Counted from the first letter of the stretch, positions 24,901 to 33,162 are shown. The stretch is DNA of 55,462 bases from Candidatus Obscuribacterales bacterium (GCA_020050835.1 JAGVKB010000071.1:1-55462), one strand, 5' to 3'. Made by a program: numbers and translations. Notes: a model not told the origin generated them from the sequence alone.

Positions 24901-27900
24901 TCAATACACCTGAAGACAAGGCAAGGCTTGAGTTCGAGTTGCAGGAAGGTAAGTTTGCGTCTTTGCGGAAGAAGTTGCAGGAGTCACCACTGGGTCGCCA
25001 ATTGAAGGACAAGGCTGTGGTCGTGATGGACGACTATTTCAACAGCGGCAAACAACAGGCGGAGAATATTGCTGACAATAAGGCGTTGTTGCAGGCATTT
25101 GGCGTAAGGGAACTTGTTGTAGCATCGCTGGGGCGTCATGAACTTCCGTCTCATAGAGACCCTCTTGTCACCACAGACTTCGGAGCGCTTACGCTTAAGC
25201 ATGTCAATGCGGAGAAGTACCCGCTTACATTCAAGCCTGGACAGCACCCGATGCTCGACCACTATCGCAATTTGATTGAAGATATGGGGATCATATCCAA
25301 CTACACTGACGGAGGCTCTGACGTACGCACAGCAATCTTTACTCCATACGGGCAGCCGAATAACAACGCCAGAGTAATTGCCGCGCTTGAGCAGTTTATG
25401 AGTGGTCCGAGACGCTTCGAGGGTGGTGTCAAACTTTTTGGGACTGAGTATCACATTAGTGGCAAAGCTGAGGGATCTGCACTGTTCGAACAGATGTCCA
25501 GAGATGGGAAGACCTATTCGTTTACCGGCAGGAATGGAAAACAAGTTGAGGCATTCTTTGTCGCCAATGGCAAGCTTTCACTCAAGCAGGATAACGGTGG
25601 GGTGGCGCATGGGCCTGCGTTCTTGATCAAACATGAAGACGGAAGTTTCTCTGTCGCCAGCGGAAAGGAGTTTCTCAAGGGCTATGATGGTGGCGCCGAT
25701 GCGCGTTCTCAGCGCCGGTATGAGTTACTGAAGGGATACTACGAGGGCGCCGTCCGGAGAGCCGAGAATGAGCCTGCCGCTCAACCGAAGGCACCAGACG
25801 TGCGGCGTGCTGCCAGTATCGATGTACCGGAGGTGATTTCTGTACGTCATCCGCCATCAGATCGCCCGGATGCAGCGACGGCGGATCGCGGGGGGCGAGA
25901 TAATACTGCACCAGGCGCCACCAGAACAGGTCGGCTGGTACAAGGAGAAGATTTGCTCCTGGTCAGAGAAGTCAAATCGCCTGCTGGTGGAGATGAGGCT
26001 GTAAGAAAAGTAGCTGTCGTCTCTGGCGAGTCAGTCTCTAAGCGATTTGTGCAGGTAGACGGAGAAGACCTTGTTCTCGAGAGACGGAAGAAAGATGTTT
26101 GGTATTTCGGAAAGAGACCGAAAGGAGGCGAAGTTCCAGACTCTCCTTTGAAGGTACATGTCGATGCTGTAAATGCCGATGAGTTAAAGAGTTTGCAGGC
26201 TCTCTTGTTCAAAGCACTCGAGAAAGATCCCGCCCTCTCTAAAATGGTGGCAGCCTGGAAGACTATGGACCCCAGATATGGACATGGGGAAGAACCGGCT
26301 TTTGGAATCAGTCCGGGCAAAAAGGGCCAGAACGCAAAGGCCTTTACGATTTATGCGAATTCACCTGAGGAAGCCAGAGCGATTGCTAAGAGAATCGATG
26401 ACATCATCGTTAATGCAGGACAGCGAAGAAAGACCGGACGGATCGATCATGAAAATGTCGAAGAGTTTGTTGGCTATAGCAATAGAGTTACTGTCACCAG
26501 AGAGCAGTTCGAACGTTCCAGCTCTTCAAGCGCGCAGCATTCATTGGTTCGATTGGATAGAGCGGTCCAAGAGAAAGTTTGTGAGCAGTATGGCGTGAAG
26601 ACGCCCAAAGAGCTTACTTCTGAACATCTGCGCGAGATTGAGAATAAGTCTGGTGTCTGCTTCAAACTGCTGGAGATTGATAAGGACGGACAACTGGCGC
26701 TTCGCGTATCCGGTGATCTCAAAAATCCAACGAAGGAAAGGCTAGTCGGCAAGGACAAGCTTTACGTCGCGGAAGGAAGAGACGGCGAAGACGGGAAAAC
26801 AGATCGCAAGGCTTTGTTCGCGTTGTCCGCCAGCTTTGGAGTCGATCCACTCAAGGTTGCCGACGCCACCGCTCGATCGGCGGAGCCCGGGAAAGGTGTT
26901 TCTAGACCAGAACGAAGTATCACTGACAGAGAGAAGGTTCTGGAGCTGTTGAAGCAGCGCCGGACTGCGGTGCCAGGAGAAGGTTCGCCTGAAAGTCCAG
27001 CGCAGCCGGATAGGCGAATGGATGCAGTGGTATCGGGCTCCCGGGACGGAAAGTCCTACAAATTGATCTTGAAGGATGGTAGTGAAGCCAAAGAGAAGAT
27101 CACTTTTGCGACCAGAGATGAGCTTGTAAATGCTCCAATTGAGGTGCTAAGGAAAGTATGTAGGGATAATTTGAATGCTCTTGCTGCCGTGGTCGCTGGT
27201 TCGCAGAAGGAGTTGCCATTTATCGGATTGCGTGGTGCAAGCGAAGAGCGCACCAGAGAACTGATCGAAAAGCGCCATTCAGTAAACAGAGCGGGAGAGC
27301 CTGGCGGTATCTATATTGCGGTGTATAAGAGTGTGGCTGAAAATCCAGCTACGGTAGTATCGGATCTCGCTCACGCTGCCAGACAGGCGATAAGCTATAC
27401 AAAGGATCACCTGTCCAAGTCGCCGAGCACTGATGGCGCAATCACGGTCTTTGACGTGACTTCGAAAGCTCACAACGGCAAGCTGATCGCGAAATTGTCG
27501 GAAAGTTTGCTAGTCAACCAAGCGCTACCGCGTCCTGAGAATAATGCGGAAACAGGCGTCGTGATAACTTCTCAGAATTTCGACAAGATGGTCAAGGGAG
27601 TTATTTCCAGGGAAGTATTCAAGTCATTAGAGGTGCCGGAAGGGAGCGTCACAGGAGAGCGCGCTGAACTTGCAGAAGCAATTAAGTTGCAGGCAGTTGT
27701 TCTGGAGTCCTTGAAGTTGGCAGGCGTCGTCCGCACAGAAGACTTGCCACCGACGGTGGAGCAATCGAAAGGTCGTTTGGGCACCAAGGATAAAGCCAGT
27801 TCGGCGGAGGATAAGGCTGCCATTTTACAGGAACTTCCACTTGAACACCGGCCTGCGCCGGAGCGAGTCGCAGATGGCGAATCGCTGCCCAGGGTTTCTG

Positions 27901-30900
27901 CGAGACCGCAGGAGTTTGAGCTTTCTAAAGTTAAGGCTGCAGACAGAGAAGAGTTGGCTAGAGAAGGTCGGATCTCAAAGTTGGCAACCAAGGAGTCGAT
28001 CGAGAGTGTCGCCCGTTCGATGGTGGCGATTGCAGATGGTTGGACGGGAGACTTGTCGCTACAAGCCAGGAGAACTGATGATGCCTACATGGCTCAGCGG
28101 TCTGCCACTGCTGAGTATGAGTCCAGGGTTAAGGCGAGTTTGACAGGCAAACTCTCGAGTGAAGAGTTGAGCAGCACTGATGCAGTGCGCCGGTACCTGG
28201 AGCAGAATGGCGATCGGTTCGCTCTGAGTATAGTTGATCGATACGAAAGAGCCCGCGATACGTTTGTGCGGGAAAATGTCGCTTTGATGACCGAGCTGGA
28301 GCCACGCAGAAAGGAGGTAGAGAGCTACTTTAATGAATTGCTTCGAGCCAAGGGATTGCCCTCGGTGGAGATTGTCTTATGCAAGCCTGAGGACCTTGGT
28401 GGTGCTTACGGTCAGTATGGGGCTGGAAAGATCTACTTGCAGAGAAGCGACCTGCTAAGTCACAAGAATATTGAAAGTCTAGTTAAGGCGGCGCTCCACG
28501 AAGCAGGACATGTCGATCATGAAAGACAAGTCTTGGCGTTGATCGCTGATGAGTTGAAGATCGGCAAAACAGCGACACCAGAGCAACTCGACCAATTGCG
28601 CACGTTATATCTGGAGCGCTGCGGCTATGATGTTAAGTCCTATCCGGACGGAGCACCGCTGTCCAGGCGGTTTCTAGCGGAGTTAATCGAGCAGAAAAAT
28701 GGTATTCGCCTTAGTGATGCTGAGAGGGAGCGTGCCGACAACCTTTCACGCGACTGGTTTAAATGGTCGAGGGATTTAGCTTCGCCGTTCTACGAGACCA
28801 GAAATAGCCTGCGCGCAGTGGATAGCATGGTTGCCAGGCTTAGAGACCCAGGTTGGGTAAGACCGGGCAGAGACTTGATCGAACAATTGTCAGAACCCAC
28901 TGGTCAAACGCTTGCTAAGCGGCTCTTTGGCAAGTCGCTTGATGCTGCAGACTTCCCTGGTGAAGTGACGAGCTTGATAGAGATGTACAAGAGCTGGAAG
29001 AGCAGCGGAAAACCGGACTGGAATGAAGCTGCCGCAAGGAGCCTCCTGGAAGACACTTTGACGACCCGCCTAAATGACTTGAACAAAATGGCTGCTGCAG
29101 CGCATGCGGATTACTTGGGGCTTACCCACGAGGTCGAATCGCACGTACTGGGAAATGAGGCAGCTGAACACGTCGGAGCGATTTTGCAGCGACGAGGAAT
29201 CGTTGCTGGTGCGCCTGAGGCAGGTAGAGAATTATCCACCGGCAAGAGTTATCCACCTGAGCATGAGCTGCGACCGTTTGACTCGGACCGAAGTGGTGAA
29301 GTGCTTGGACGACAGGCTTCTCTAGAGCCAATCAAGCCTTTGGCTTCCCTTGGTGCAAATGTTGGTGCGCGCTCGACTGCGATCTCTGAGAAGATGACGA
29401 TAAGACTTGGTGCTGCAGAACTAGACATTCGACCTGGCGACAGTCTGTGGCTCGGTCGTGTCTTTCAGGAAATCGGCAACTTACAGGTTTCGGTCCGTCA
29501 TGCTCAGATCGGCCGCGATCATAACGGTTTTTGGATAACCGAAGATGCTCAACGCCCTTCGACAAATGGTACCTGGATCTTGCGGGAGGGCGAGAAGCTA
29601 CCGGTAAGGTTGGCAATTGGCGAGGTTACACGAATAAATCTGCCGGCCGACAGGATCTGGTTAGGTCCTCCTGGTGCAGGTGTGGAACTCACGATGCCTC
29701 AATCGGTGGGGCTTCGAGTGGGGAATTCCGAAGTGAAAGTTCTACCTGGACAGGAGCAAGTGCTTGGGCGATCCTATCAGCGAGAGCTTCCGCCTGACGT
29801 TTCGCGAACGCACGCATTTGTCGGTCGAGATAGCGATGGTTTTTACATTCGAGAAGATTCTAGCAAACCTTCTTCTCATGGGACGTTCATTTTGATTGGA
29901 GGAGCGGGAGAGCCGACCAGGTTGCATGTTTCTAAACCCGGTGAGTCTGACTTCAAATTTCGGTTGCAGCCAGGGGACGTAGTCATTCTGGGCGGAGCAG
30001 CTGGAGTTCGGTTTGAGATTCCGGCTGGGGACCAAGTTGTTCCGAGGGTTCTTTCGGAAAGGGGAAGGGTTAGACAGACGCAAGGTCTACCCGCAGAAGG
30101 TTCGATTGTCTCTGAAGCCATGCTTCAGGAGGGGAAAGTTAGTGTAGTTGGTGAGTGGTCGGGTGGTAATTCTGCGCATGAGAAGTACACGGCTCAGGTG
30201 ATGGGCGGGGACGGGCGAGCTGTAACTGCAATTTTCCGACCAACCGACCGCAACGAGCTTGCTGCCGAACGCTTCCGAAAGGAATGTGCTGCTCAACGTT
30301 TGAGTCGATTGATTGGATTCGACAATGGCTATCCCGCATCAGTCGAGCGTACAGTCGAAGTCGACGGTAAACCCAGAAGAGGCTGGCTTCAGGACCCTTC
30401 GGGCAGAACACTGGAAGATCCTGGCTTTGAATCAGGCGTTCTTCGTGAGCTTGCAGTCCGGAGGTATGGAGAGCCTTCAGATAGCGAAAAGGTTTCCCGT
30501 CTGATTCGGGAGGATGCTCATCTACGCGATCAGTTCGAACAGGCTGCTTTGGAGCGGATGATTCTAGGCGACGATGATGATAACGGACTCAATCGAAAGA
30601 TTGCCATCGGAAGCGATGGCAAAATGAGGATACAAAATTTCGATCTTGACTTTGGTTTCCAGTTAGATAGTACTCCTGTTTGGGGGAGCGGTCAGCACAC
30701 TGCAGGTGTGCAGCGAAGGCTGATAAAGGACCTCGCTGAGCAACCGGTTTCGCCGAAGAACATAGAGCGCCTGCGCGCATTTGTCGAGCGCTTTGACAGT
30801 GATTCCGGACGACGCGAGTTGCAGGAGATTGGACTAAAGCAGGTGGAGATCAACGCTGTGCTGGCACGGGCACGCTGGTTTCTCACTGACGGAGAGGGTA

Positions 30901-30962
30901 AATTTCCCAGGAGAATGAGCATGCAGGAGATGATTGAGCGAGCTAGTAGGTTGCGGCGCTAG
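18891..30962 (+). CDS. Giant modular protein, C-terminal part: zincin, PRTase-like, FHA and kinase-like domains (4023 aa)
   Basis: The GTG at 18891 has no SD and coding sense extends upstream to about 18846, so this is best read as the continuation of the preceding ORF. Domains by residue from 18891: beta modules and helices (1-450); Ala/Gly-rich hydrophobic segments (450-640) like the paralogous domain of the first genes; a degenerate FHA-like domain (811-915, IGPGDEVRVGG); zincin one with YHELTHGDQH (HExxH at 1112); long coiled helices; a PRTase-like segment AVVVMDDYFNSGK (about 2047); an unknown globular domain with AFTIYANSPEEARAI; zincin two with ALHEAGHVDH (HExxH at 3203); FHA one (about 3502-3600, SVRHAQ...STNGTWI); FHA two (about 3604-3710, VSRTHA...SSHGTFI); and a kinase-like tail (about 3740-4003, MILGDDDDNGLN...FDLDFGF) resembling PI-kinase/HipA-type folds. 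FHA domains bind phosphothreonine. There is no signal peptide. Overall role unknown. Confidence 0.85.
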   Translation: MLLDARGRPIGKIENTVDPRTGQMTQGVLHMVDPRDPSKVIKSMGDLKGAVWNLSWPNEHVKNQRDMATWVSLGESVDGTSSGRLVSAKELYRQSSAEFKIAKANLEAGGKTEASKRAFTEVRLRVEQYQDKLKRIASGGIQSESDLKDLLDGGKKYVRGDKAEEKKDAHKLKRAEIPEDMKGVEGRLRINDQVLLIKDGELYDARLYQLDNGKLWKDGKECKGEDLIPVGVIKPRYQVEFVNGEKVDLTRQPRVLLQWKGADGQSHNLIGLGPGAATQNFGYLAGGLVDVKQLKEQARDAIAAATRQDEKYFADRPWLTGGAGNWLTKGKSLEGGVEGVMKDFQKTLSRFEKELDQQVELYFGKTTEGSSYGGSFNPKDVPDGFNKDLFAAGTYSKVGQPGNQANVGLESLDMRAGAVQTLMVTMGTTADRHADIAQQMAGLQQQVASSLETAVVTVATAGAGTYFAAAANAGKMSRGASVMWQLGAGTVLGGGASTLSMSDSSHGFGHVSSGVIKGLAMSGPGMLRTWRSVSGAAQLGEAAARTEIAAASGLSKLIPTFSHYGGKALSTAKAHVPSMLADSAFQSGMFAAADWAKSGYDREKFLEHFDPQKLAIGTGAMFLAQGVGHGFGRATDAFGAKLGQKLAGTEAGQAFLQSKAGRVLLGSEIDQVTKRAVLGAIKEGEQTLVASVANQVSNAYAFGFTGNLAQSIDAEKARVAEKLGFMKRDEKGKLVADTSMVSTSGSMFSWATVIKESHEAGLHAAADAGPMAVGSHYVTRYFTKKFERAGKSGPAEESKGTVVEAADIGVPVQGNRTLEISGQRVAVGRGREVELSVARTESGEPAGKVVLGQDGAGVYLKDAGSEGIWIKREGESKGFERVGADGKPIRIGPGDEVRVGGENGAPLKVHEERLWKPNRELNDLSPAELLQLREFMEVNDVKKVSLLVRKESADGFVAELDAKFSKWKPAEFSAEQSAVETAHRRQSDSAAQLQRELGVSPEQLRDDALMDKALNGKDPAIARLYEQHKEAVMEFDQQNDHLRQALEPRRKELQEMLNRFATERGLPKLDLNIGFETPVGFAPVYGDGKIHVRSAEIAGTKDFAALAKDLYHELTHGDQHAAVIRRFLDAQSVGVAVDGPRLTELKDAYTKATGLPVSEQFLQKVIEARAGKLLTAEESVRAENMLKAFQNNKPLDSEKYNALSLRFVDVSRELAKLDDNLGELPAQKLIQDLTNNPKLVESLFGGKVPDIVEKLIADKGAWTNEREAEASTMLKNLMRERMSELNAARRSMYSDYVEQTHELETLFAERQAVLAARRLQAIREMERADADSPQRRAAGLDDPALGAPVSHEKGVSVETARRVELPDRVTASVKKVMGEEAGAKVLDELTRAKARNADLPIPFDKLSEMTKEQIEFVARKVNEIEQITKKVEGKNPSDILDGRSVADLLRERALILRDVSEPRVRVIEARQQADLVREFTDKIKSNTVKPEAFEQLVKQFPEGSPERAIALRLLERSAGLMSPEALGAHMKELRRQIPDDMLTEKIIPGGAKKVVTIYTLDGASEGNMLAHMFAKNNPDIRVEIFALKGAELSLLQQALSNRQQNLDAAQKRFDKLDATAQLHRERIARGESKPDEPVLDAKGNRIAPSLAELQSRLKNAQDELSALSALRLDESWSKGVQDKFRSLGGANRVRNALIFDDLSKLPAGDPRRTFLEKVPGLMMADVGGFVRGVNAIDVAAESSAPGRHADAKVKLLVGEIQKHPAYSEYQKHLQEAATEPAKASEHKVQAEAALKRAIDETVKSDESRPDGVLARNRSARKLSAADLEASPEVLLARANVSEAERLKVLYDRATAPMITEQGIKDYLAFVGKEVQRVNLKLIALGEPPLRHTAEEYQSAALAALRYGTNFGDFATMLSQTRKSFEGIMEAAGLKPEQKDRLIVIGSLESTKSDERAGSSYAMQHMLAKAGELSEKNFVSIDDLNSFIKTSEQRNLLKELQAYKVNTPEDKARLEFELQEGKFASLRKKLQESPLGRQLKDKAVVVMDDYFNSGKQQAENIADNKALLQAFGVRELVVASLGRHELPSHRDPLVTTDFGALTLKHVNAEKYPLTFKPGQHPMLDHYRNLIEDMGIISNYTDGGSDVRTAIFTPYGQPNNNARVIAALEQFMSGPRRFEGGVKLFGTEYHISGKAEGSALFEQMSRDGKTYSFTGRNGKQVEAFFVANGKLSLKQDNGGVAHGPAFLIKHEDGSFSVASGKEFLKGYDGGADARSQRRYELLKGYYEGAVRRAENEPAAQPKAPDVRRAASIDVPEVISVRHPPSDRPDAATADRGGRDNTAPGATRTGRLVQGEDLLLVREVKSPAGGDEAVRKVAVVSGESVSKRFVQVDGEDLVLERRKKDVWYFGKRPKGGEVPDSPLKVHVDAVNADELKSLQALLFKALEKDPALSKMVAAWKTMDPRYGHGEEPAFGISPGKKGQNAKAFTIYANSPEEARAIAKRIDDIIVNAGQRRKTGRIDHENVEEFVGYSNRVTVTREQFERSSSSSAQHSLVRLDRAVQEKVCEQYGVKTPKELTSEHLREIENKSGVCFKLLEIDKDGQLALRVSGDLKNPTKERLVGKDKLYVAEGRDGEDGKTDRKALFALSASFGVDPLKVADATARSAEPGKGVSRPERSITDREKVLELLKQRRTAVPGEGSPESPAQPDRRMDAVVSGSRDGKSYKLILKDGSEAKEKITFATRDELVNAPIEVLRKVCRDNLNALAAVVAGSQKELPFIGLRGASEERTRELIEKRHSVNRAGEPGGIYIAVYKSVAENPATVVSDLAHAARQAISYTKDHLSKSPSTDGAITVFDVTSKAHNGKLIAKLSESLLVNQALPRPENNAETGVVITSQNFDKMVKGVISREVFKSLEVPEGSVTGERAELAEAIKLQAVVLESLKLAGVVRTEDLPPTVEQSKGRLGTKDKASSAEDKAAILQELPLEHRPAPERVADGESLPRVSARPQEFELSKVKAADREELAREGRISKLATKESIESVARSMVAIADGWTGDLSLQARRTDDAYMAQRSATAEYESRVKASLTGKLSSEELSSTDAVRRYLEQNGDRFALSIVDRYERARDTFVRENVALMTELEPRRKEVESYFNELLRAKGLPSVEIVLCKPEDLGGAYGQYGAGKIYLQRSDLLSHKNIESLVKAALHEAGHVDHERQVLALIADELKIGKTATPEQLDQLRTLYLERCGYDVKSYPDGAPLSRRFLAELIEQKNGIRLSDAERERADNLSRDWFKWSRDLASPFYETRNSLRAVDSMVARLRDPGWVRPGRDLIEQLSEPTGQTLAKRLFGKSLDAADFPGEVTSLIEMYKSWKSSGKPDWNEAAARSLLEDTLTTRLNDLNKMAAAAHADYLGLTHEVESHVLGNEAAEHVGAILQRRGIVAGAPEAGRELSTGKSYPPEHELRPFDSDRSGEVLGRQASLEPIKPLASLGANVGARSTAISEKMTIRLGAAELDIRPGDSLWLGRVFQEIGNLQVSVRHAQIGRDHNGFWITEDAQRPSTNGTWILREGEKLPVRLAIGEVTRINLPADRIWLGPPGAGVELTMPQSVGLRVGNSEVKVLPGQEQVLGRSYQRELPPDVSRTHAFVGRDSDGFYIREDSSKPSSHGTFILIGGAGEPTRLHVSKPGESDFKFRLQPGDVVILGGAAGVRFEIPAGDQVVPRVLSERGRVRQTQGLPAEGSIVSEAMLQEGKVSVVGEWSGGNSAHEKYTAQVMGGDGRAVTAIFRPTDRNELAAERFRKECAAQRLSRLIGFDNGYPASVERTVEVDGKPRRGWLQDPSGRTLEDPGFESGVLRELAVRRYGEPSDSEKVSRLIREDAHLRDQFEQAALERMILGDDDDNGLNRKIAIGSDGKMRIQNFDLDFGFQLDSTPVWGSGQHTAGVQRRLIKDLAEQPVSPKNIERLRAFVERFDSDSGRRELQEIGLKQVEINAVLARARWFLTDGEGKFPRRMSMQEMIERASRLRR

Positions 30963-31104
30963 CGACGACCATGCGGACTGATCAGTGTCTATCCTTGTGT
31001 CAGGTTGATCCTTGGTTAAGGAAACGCTCGTAGAGCTAATCCCACTTTGAGAATTGCAGCTTCGCTGGCGTTGCTCATTTTAGTTTCATATCAATCCTAC
31101 TTAC

Positions 31105-31233
31105 TTAGACCGTCGGTATCTCCCGAACCAGTTTGCCGTTGCGCATAACAACGAACTCAGTCCCAATCGCCTAACTGGCAGGGGATTCCGGCTTACCGGG
31201 CACGATCCAGCTTCCCTACATAAGGTCCTTGTC
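31105..31233 (-). pseudogene. Decayed C-terminal coding fragment
   Basis: In the 339-bp gap after the giant gene, the minus strand reads IGTEFVVMRNGKLVREIPTV followed by a stop at 31105-31107, and upstream of it in the same frame GSWIVPGKPESPA, with two in-frame stops. The residues look like real protein rather than random translation, so this is probably the remnant of a lost gene. I cannot name the family. The rest of the gap (30963-31104) shows nothing. Confidence 0.35.
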
Positions 31234-31269
31234 AGCGAGTGGACAGCGTGCCACGGGAAGGTTGTGACC

Positions 31270-31275
31270 TATAAT
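31270..31275 (+). promoter_or_regulatory. Possible -10 box TATAAT
   Basis: A perfect TATAAT lies 26 bp before the ATG of the next gene, but no good -35 hexamer is found 16-19 bp upstream. An activator-dependent or extended promoter is possible, or chance. Confidence 0.35.
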
Positions 31276-31301
31276 ATGACTTAAACGAAAAGGAGTCACA
31301 A

Positions 31302-32309
31302 ATGAGGCGAATTGATGACGAAAAGCTGCGTTCAACGTTAGCTTATTCACGAACGTTCAAAATAGTTTTTTCAGGCTTGTGCTCCCTCGCCATAGTGTTT
31401 TCATATTCAATTCCTGCAAATGCACAAGAGTTCAATGCTGGTGAAATCGTCTTGTACAACGACAGCGGCAAAGACGTCGAAGGGAGAGTAATAAGCCAGA
31501 ACCAATTCGGCGTTCTGGTTTTGAAAAAAGACTGGCAAGACCACACGTTTCATACCGGTGGATCGTCGATGTACATGGCACCATCGGCGCTCAAGCACAA
31601 AACGGCAATACCGAACGCCGGCATTACCAATCAACCCGTCAATTCAAGTGCGGGTAACAGCAGCAGGGGCAGCAGCGGCGCGGCTCCCAATACCGACTCA
31701 ACAGTAGTGCCATCGAGTGCCGGTCTGGCTGGAACCGGGCTACTATCAAAGCAAGAAATCATCAGTTATCTACAGGCGCAGATTGGCACTAACGGTCCAC
31801 ATCCCGGAAGAGAGGAGATTTGTAAACAGCTGTGCAAAGTGATTAAAGCCAGAGGAGTCAACTTCAAATCAAAGGACGATTCGGAGTTTAACCGTGCCGG
31901 TGCCGATACCGCCGTGACCTACACCATTGGCGAATGTTACGGTCCGCCTGTGACACTAGACTGGCTTATGGGCGAGTGGGATGTGTCGTATACGAATGCG
32001 TTTGGGTATGGAAGCCGCGACGATGGGGCGAAGCTTGGTTTTGTTTCAATCGAGCCGGACGGAAAATATTTGTGGAAGCTAGGACCGAATGATCCTCCGC
32101 CTAAATGGATTAACAAGACATGGAGATTCGCCACTCCTGCGGAAATGAAATACCAGGGTGGTGTTGGAATCGTCCTGCAGAACGGAGAGGAAGGAAAAGA
32201 TTGGATTGTTCACAAGGACAATAACGCTAATCCGAATCAGGATTGGATCAATATCGCAGACGTTGATTATAGGCAAACCCGGCGTGGGGGACAGAGAGTG
32301 GCAAACTGA
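31302..32309 (+). CDS. Secreted protein of unknown function (335 aa)
   Basis: ATG 31302 has a strong SD (AAAGGAG) 7 nt upstream. Residues 1-42 form a signal peptide: a basic N-terminus, the hydrophobic FSGLCSLAIVFSYSI, and an Ala-x-Ala-type site at ANAQ. The mature protein begins with a small beta domain (GEIVLYND...GRVISQNQFGVLVLK), followed by a Ser/Gly/Asn-rich linker of about 50 residues. The C-terminal domain holds LDWLMGEWDVSYTN and EPDGKYLWKL and looks like a lipocalin- or calycin-type beta barrel; that fold is inference from the GxW-like start. Export to the cell surface or medium is likely. A second exported protein follows 52 bp later on the same strand. Confidence 0.85.
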   Translation: MRRIDDEKLRSTLAYSRTFKIVFSGLCSLAIVFSYSIPANAQEFNAGEIVLYNDSGKDVEGRVISQNQFGVLVLKKDWQDHTFHTGGSSMYMAPSALKHKTAIPNAGITNQPVNSSAGNSSRGSSGAAPNTDSTVVPSSAGLAGTGLLSKQEIISYLQAQIGTNGPHPGREEICKQLCKVIKARGVNFKSKDDSEFNRAGADTAVTYTIGECYGPPVTLDWLMGEWDVSYTNAFGYGSRDDGAKLGFVSIEPDGKYLWKLGPNDPPPKWINKTWRFATPAEMKYQGGVGIVLQNGEEGKDWIVHKDNNANPNQDWINIADVDYRQTRRGGQRVAN

Positions 32310-32361
32310 GATTCCTTGGCGTCCCCCGGCAAAACATGAATAATTTTGAAAAAAGGACCAC

Positions 32362-32955
32362 ATGAACAAAAGTCGCACCAATTTAGCCCTCCGCAACGTA
32401 TTGCAAACTCTGTGTTTTGTCACCGCTGCACTTTCGACCAGCGCATTATTGGCCGGTCCAGCTGTTGCTGACAGTGACGAGGAGCGGCAAGCCGAGCGCC
32501 GCAGTGAAGAGAGGCGTGCTTATGCACGCGCTGAGGAGCGCCGGATCGAGGCAAATCGGGAAGCTGCGCGGCAGGAACAACGAAGGCTCGACAGAAATGT
32601 CGGCATTAAGATCCCGACGTATGCCAAACCGAAAAGCGAAATTAACAAACAATTCTATCGTCGCCAAGCAGAACGGCTGCAAGAAAAAAGAGACTACAAC
32701 CGCATGCTCGAACGCCAAAGCGCAGAAAAAAAGCTTTACAACAACGCGCAAGAGAAAAAAGACTACAACCGCATGCTCGAAAAGCACGCGCTAGAGAAGT
32801 ACGAATACAACCGGACTCAGGAGCGGCAGCAGCAGAAAAAATACGATTACAACCGGCAAGTTGAGAACCAGACTGCCAAGAAAGTTGAGTACAACCGTCA
32901 GGTGGAGCGTGCGGCGTCGCGGCGCGCTGAGTATAAACGTGCAATGGGACAGTAA
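32362..32955 (+). CDS. Secreted coiled-coil protein with 14-residue YNR repeats (197 aa)
   Basis: ATG 32362 is preceded by AAAAAGGAC. A signal peptide covers about residues 1-36 (FVTAALSTSALLAG, ending AVADS). The mature part is almost wholly charged helix: an Arg/Glu/Ala-rich stretch, a short break with KIPTYAKP, then six or seven YNR-centred repeats of mostly 14 residues (DYNRMLERQ, EYNRTQERQ, DYNRQVENQ, EYNRQVERA), which points to a regular coiled coil or fibre with a Tyr on one face. One unit is short (9 residues). The DNA of two copies is identical over GACTACAACCGCATGCTCGA. No family is recognised. A periplasmic or surface structural role is inference. Confidence 0.85.
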   Translation: MNKSRTNLALRNVLQTLCFVTAALSTSALLAGPAVADSDEERQAERRSEERRAYARAEERRIEANREAARQEQRRLDRNVGIKIPTYAKPKSEINKQFYRRQAERLQEKRDYNRMLERQSAEKKLYNNAQEKKDYNRMLEKHALEKYEYNRTQERQQQKKYDYNRQVENQTAKKVEYNRQVERAASRRAEYKRAMGQ

Positions 32956-33162
32956 CATGCTCGTAGACGAGCGTTCGCGAAGCCATGTTTAATGAGTTGG
33001 AAATCTATGTCCTTTTGTGGCAACATCGGTTGTGAGCGAAGGTGATCTTCCCCAGTTTGTGCGGACAGTAATTAGAGCTGAGTCGCTCCATCAATAGATG
33101 ATTAGTCAAGTATTGGAGAGGGTATTACTAGTCTGGGCTGTGCGGCTTTGGAGTCTTGAACA

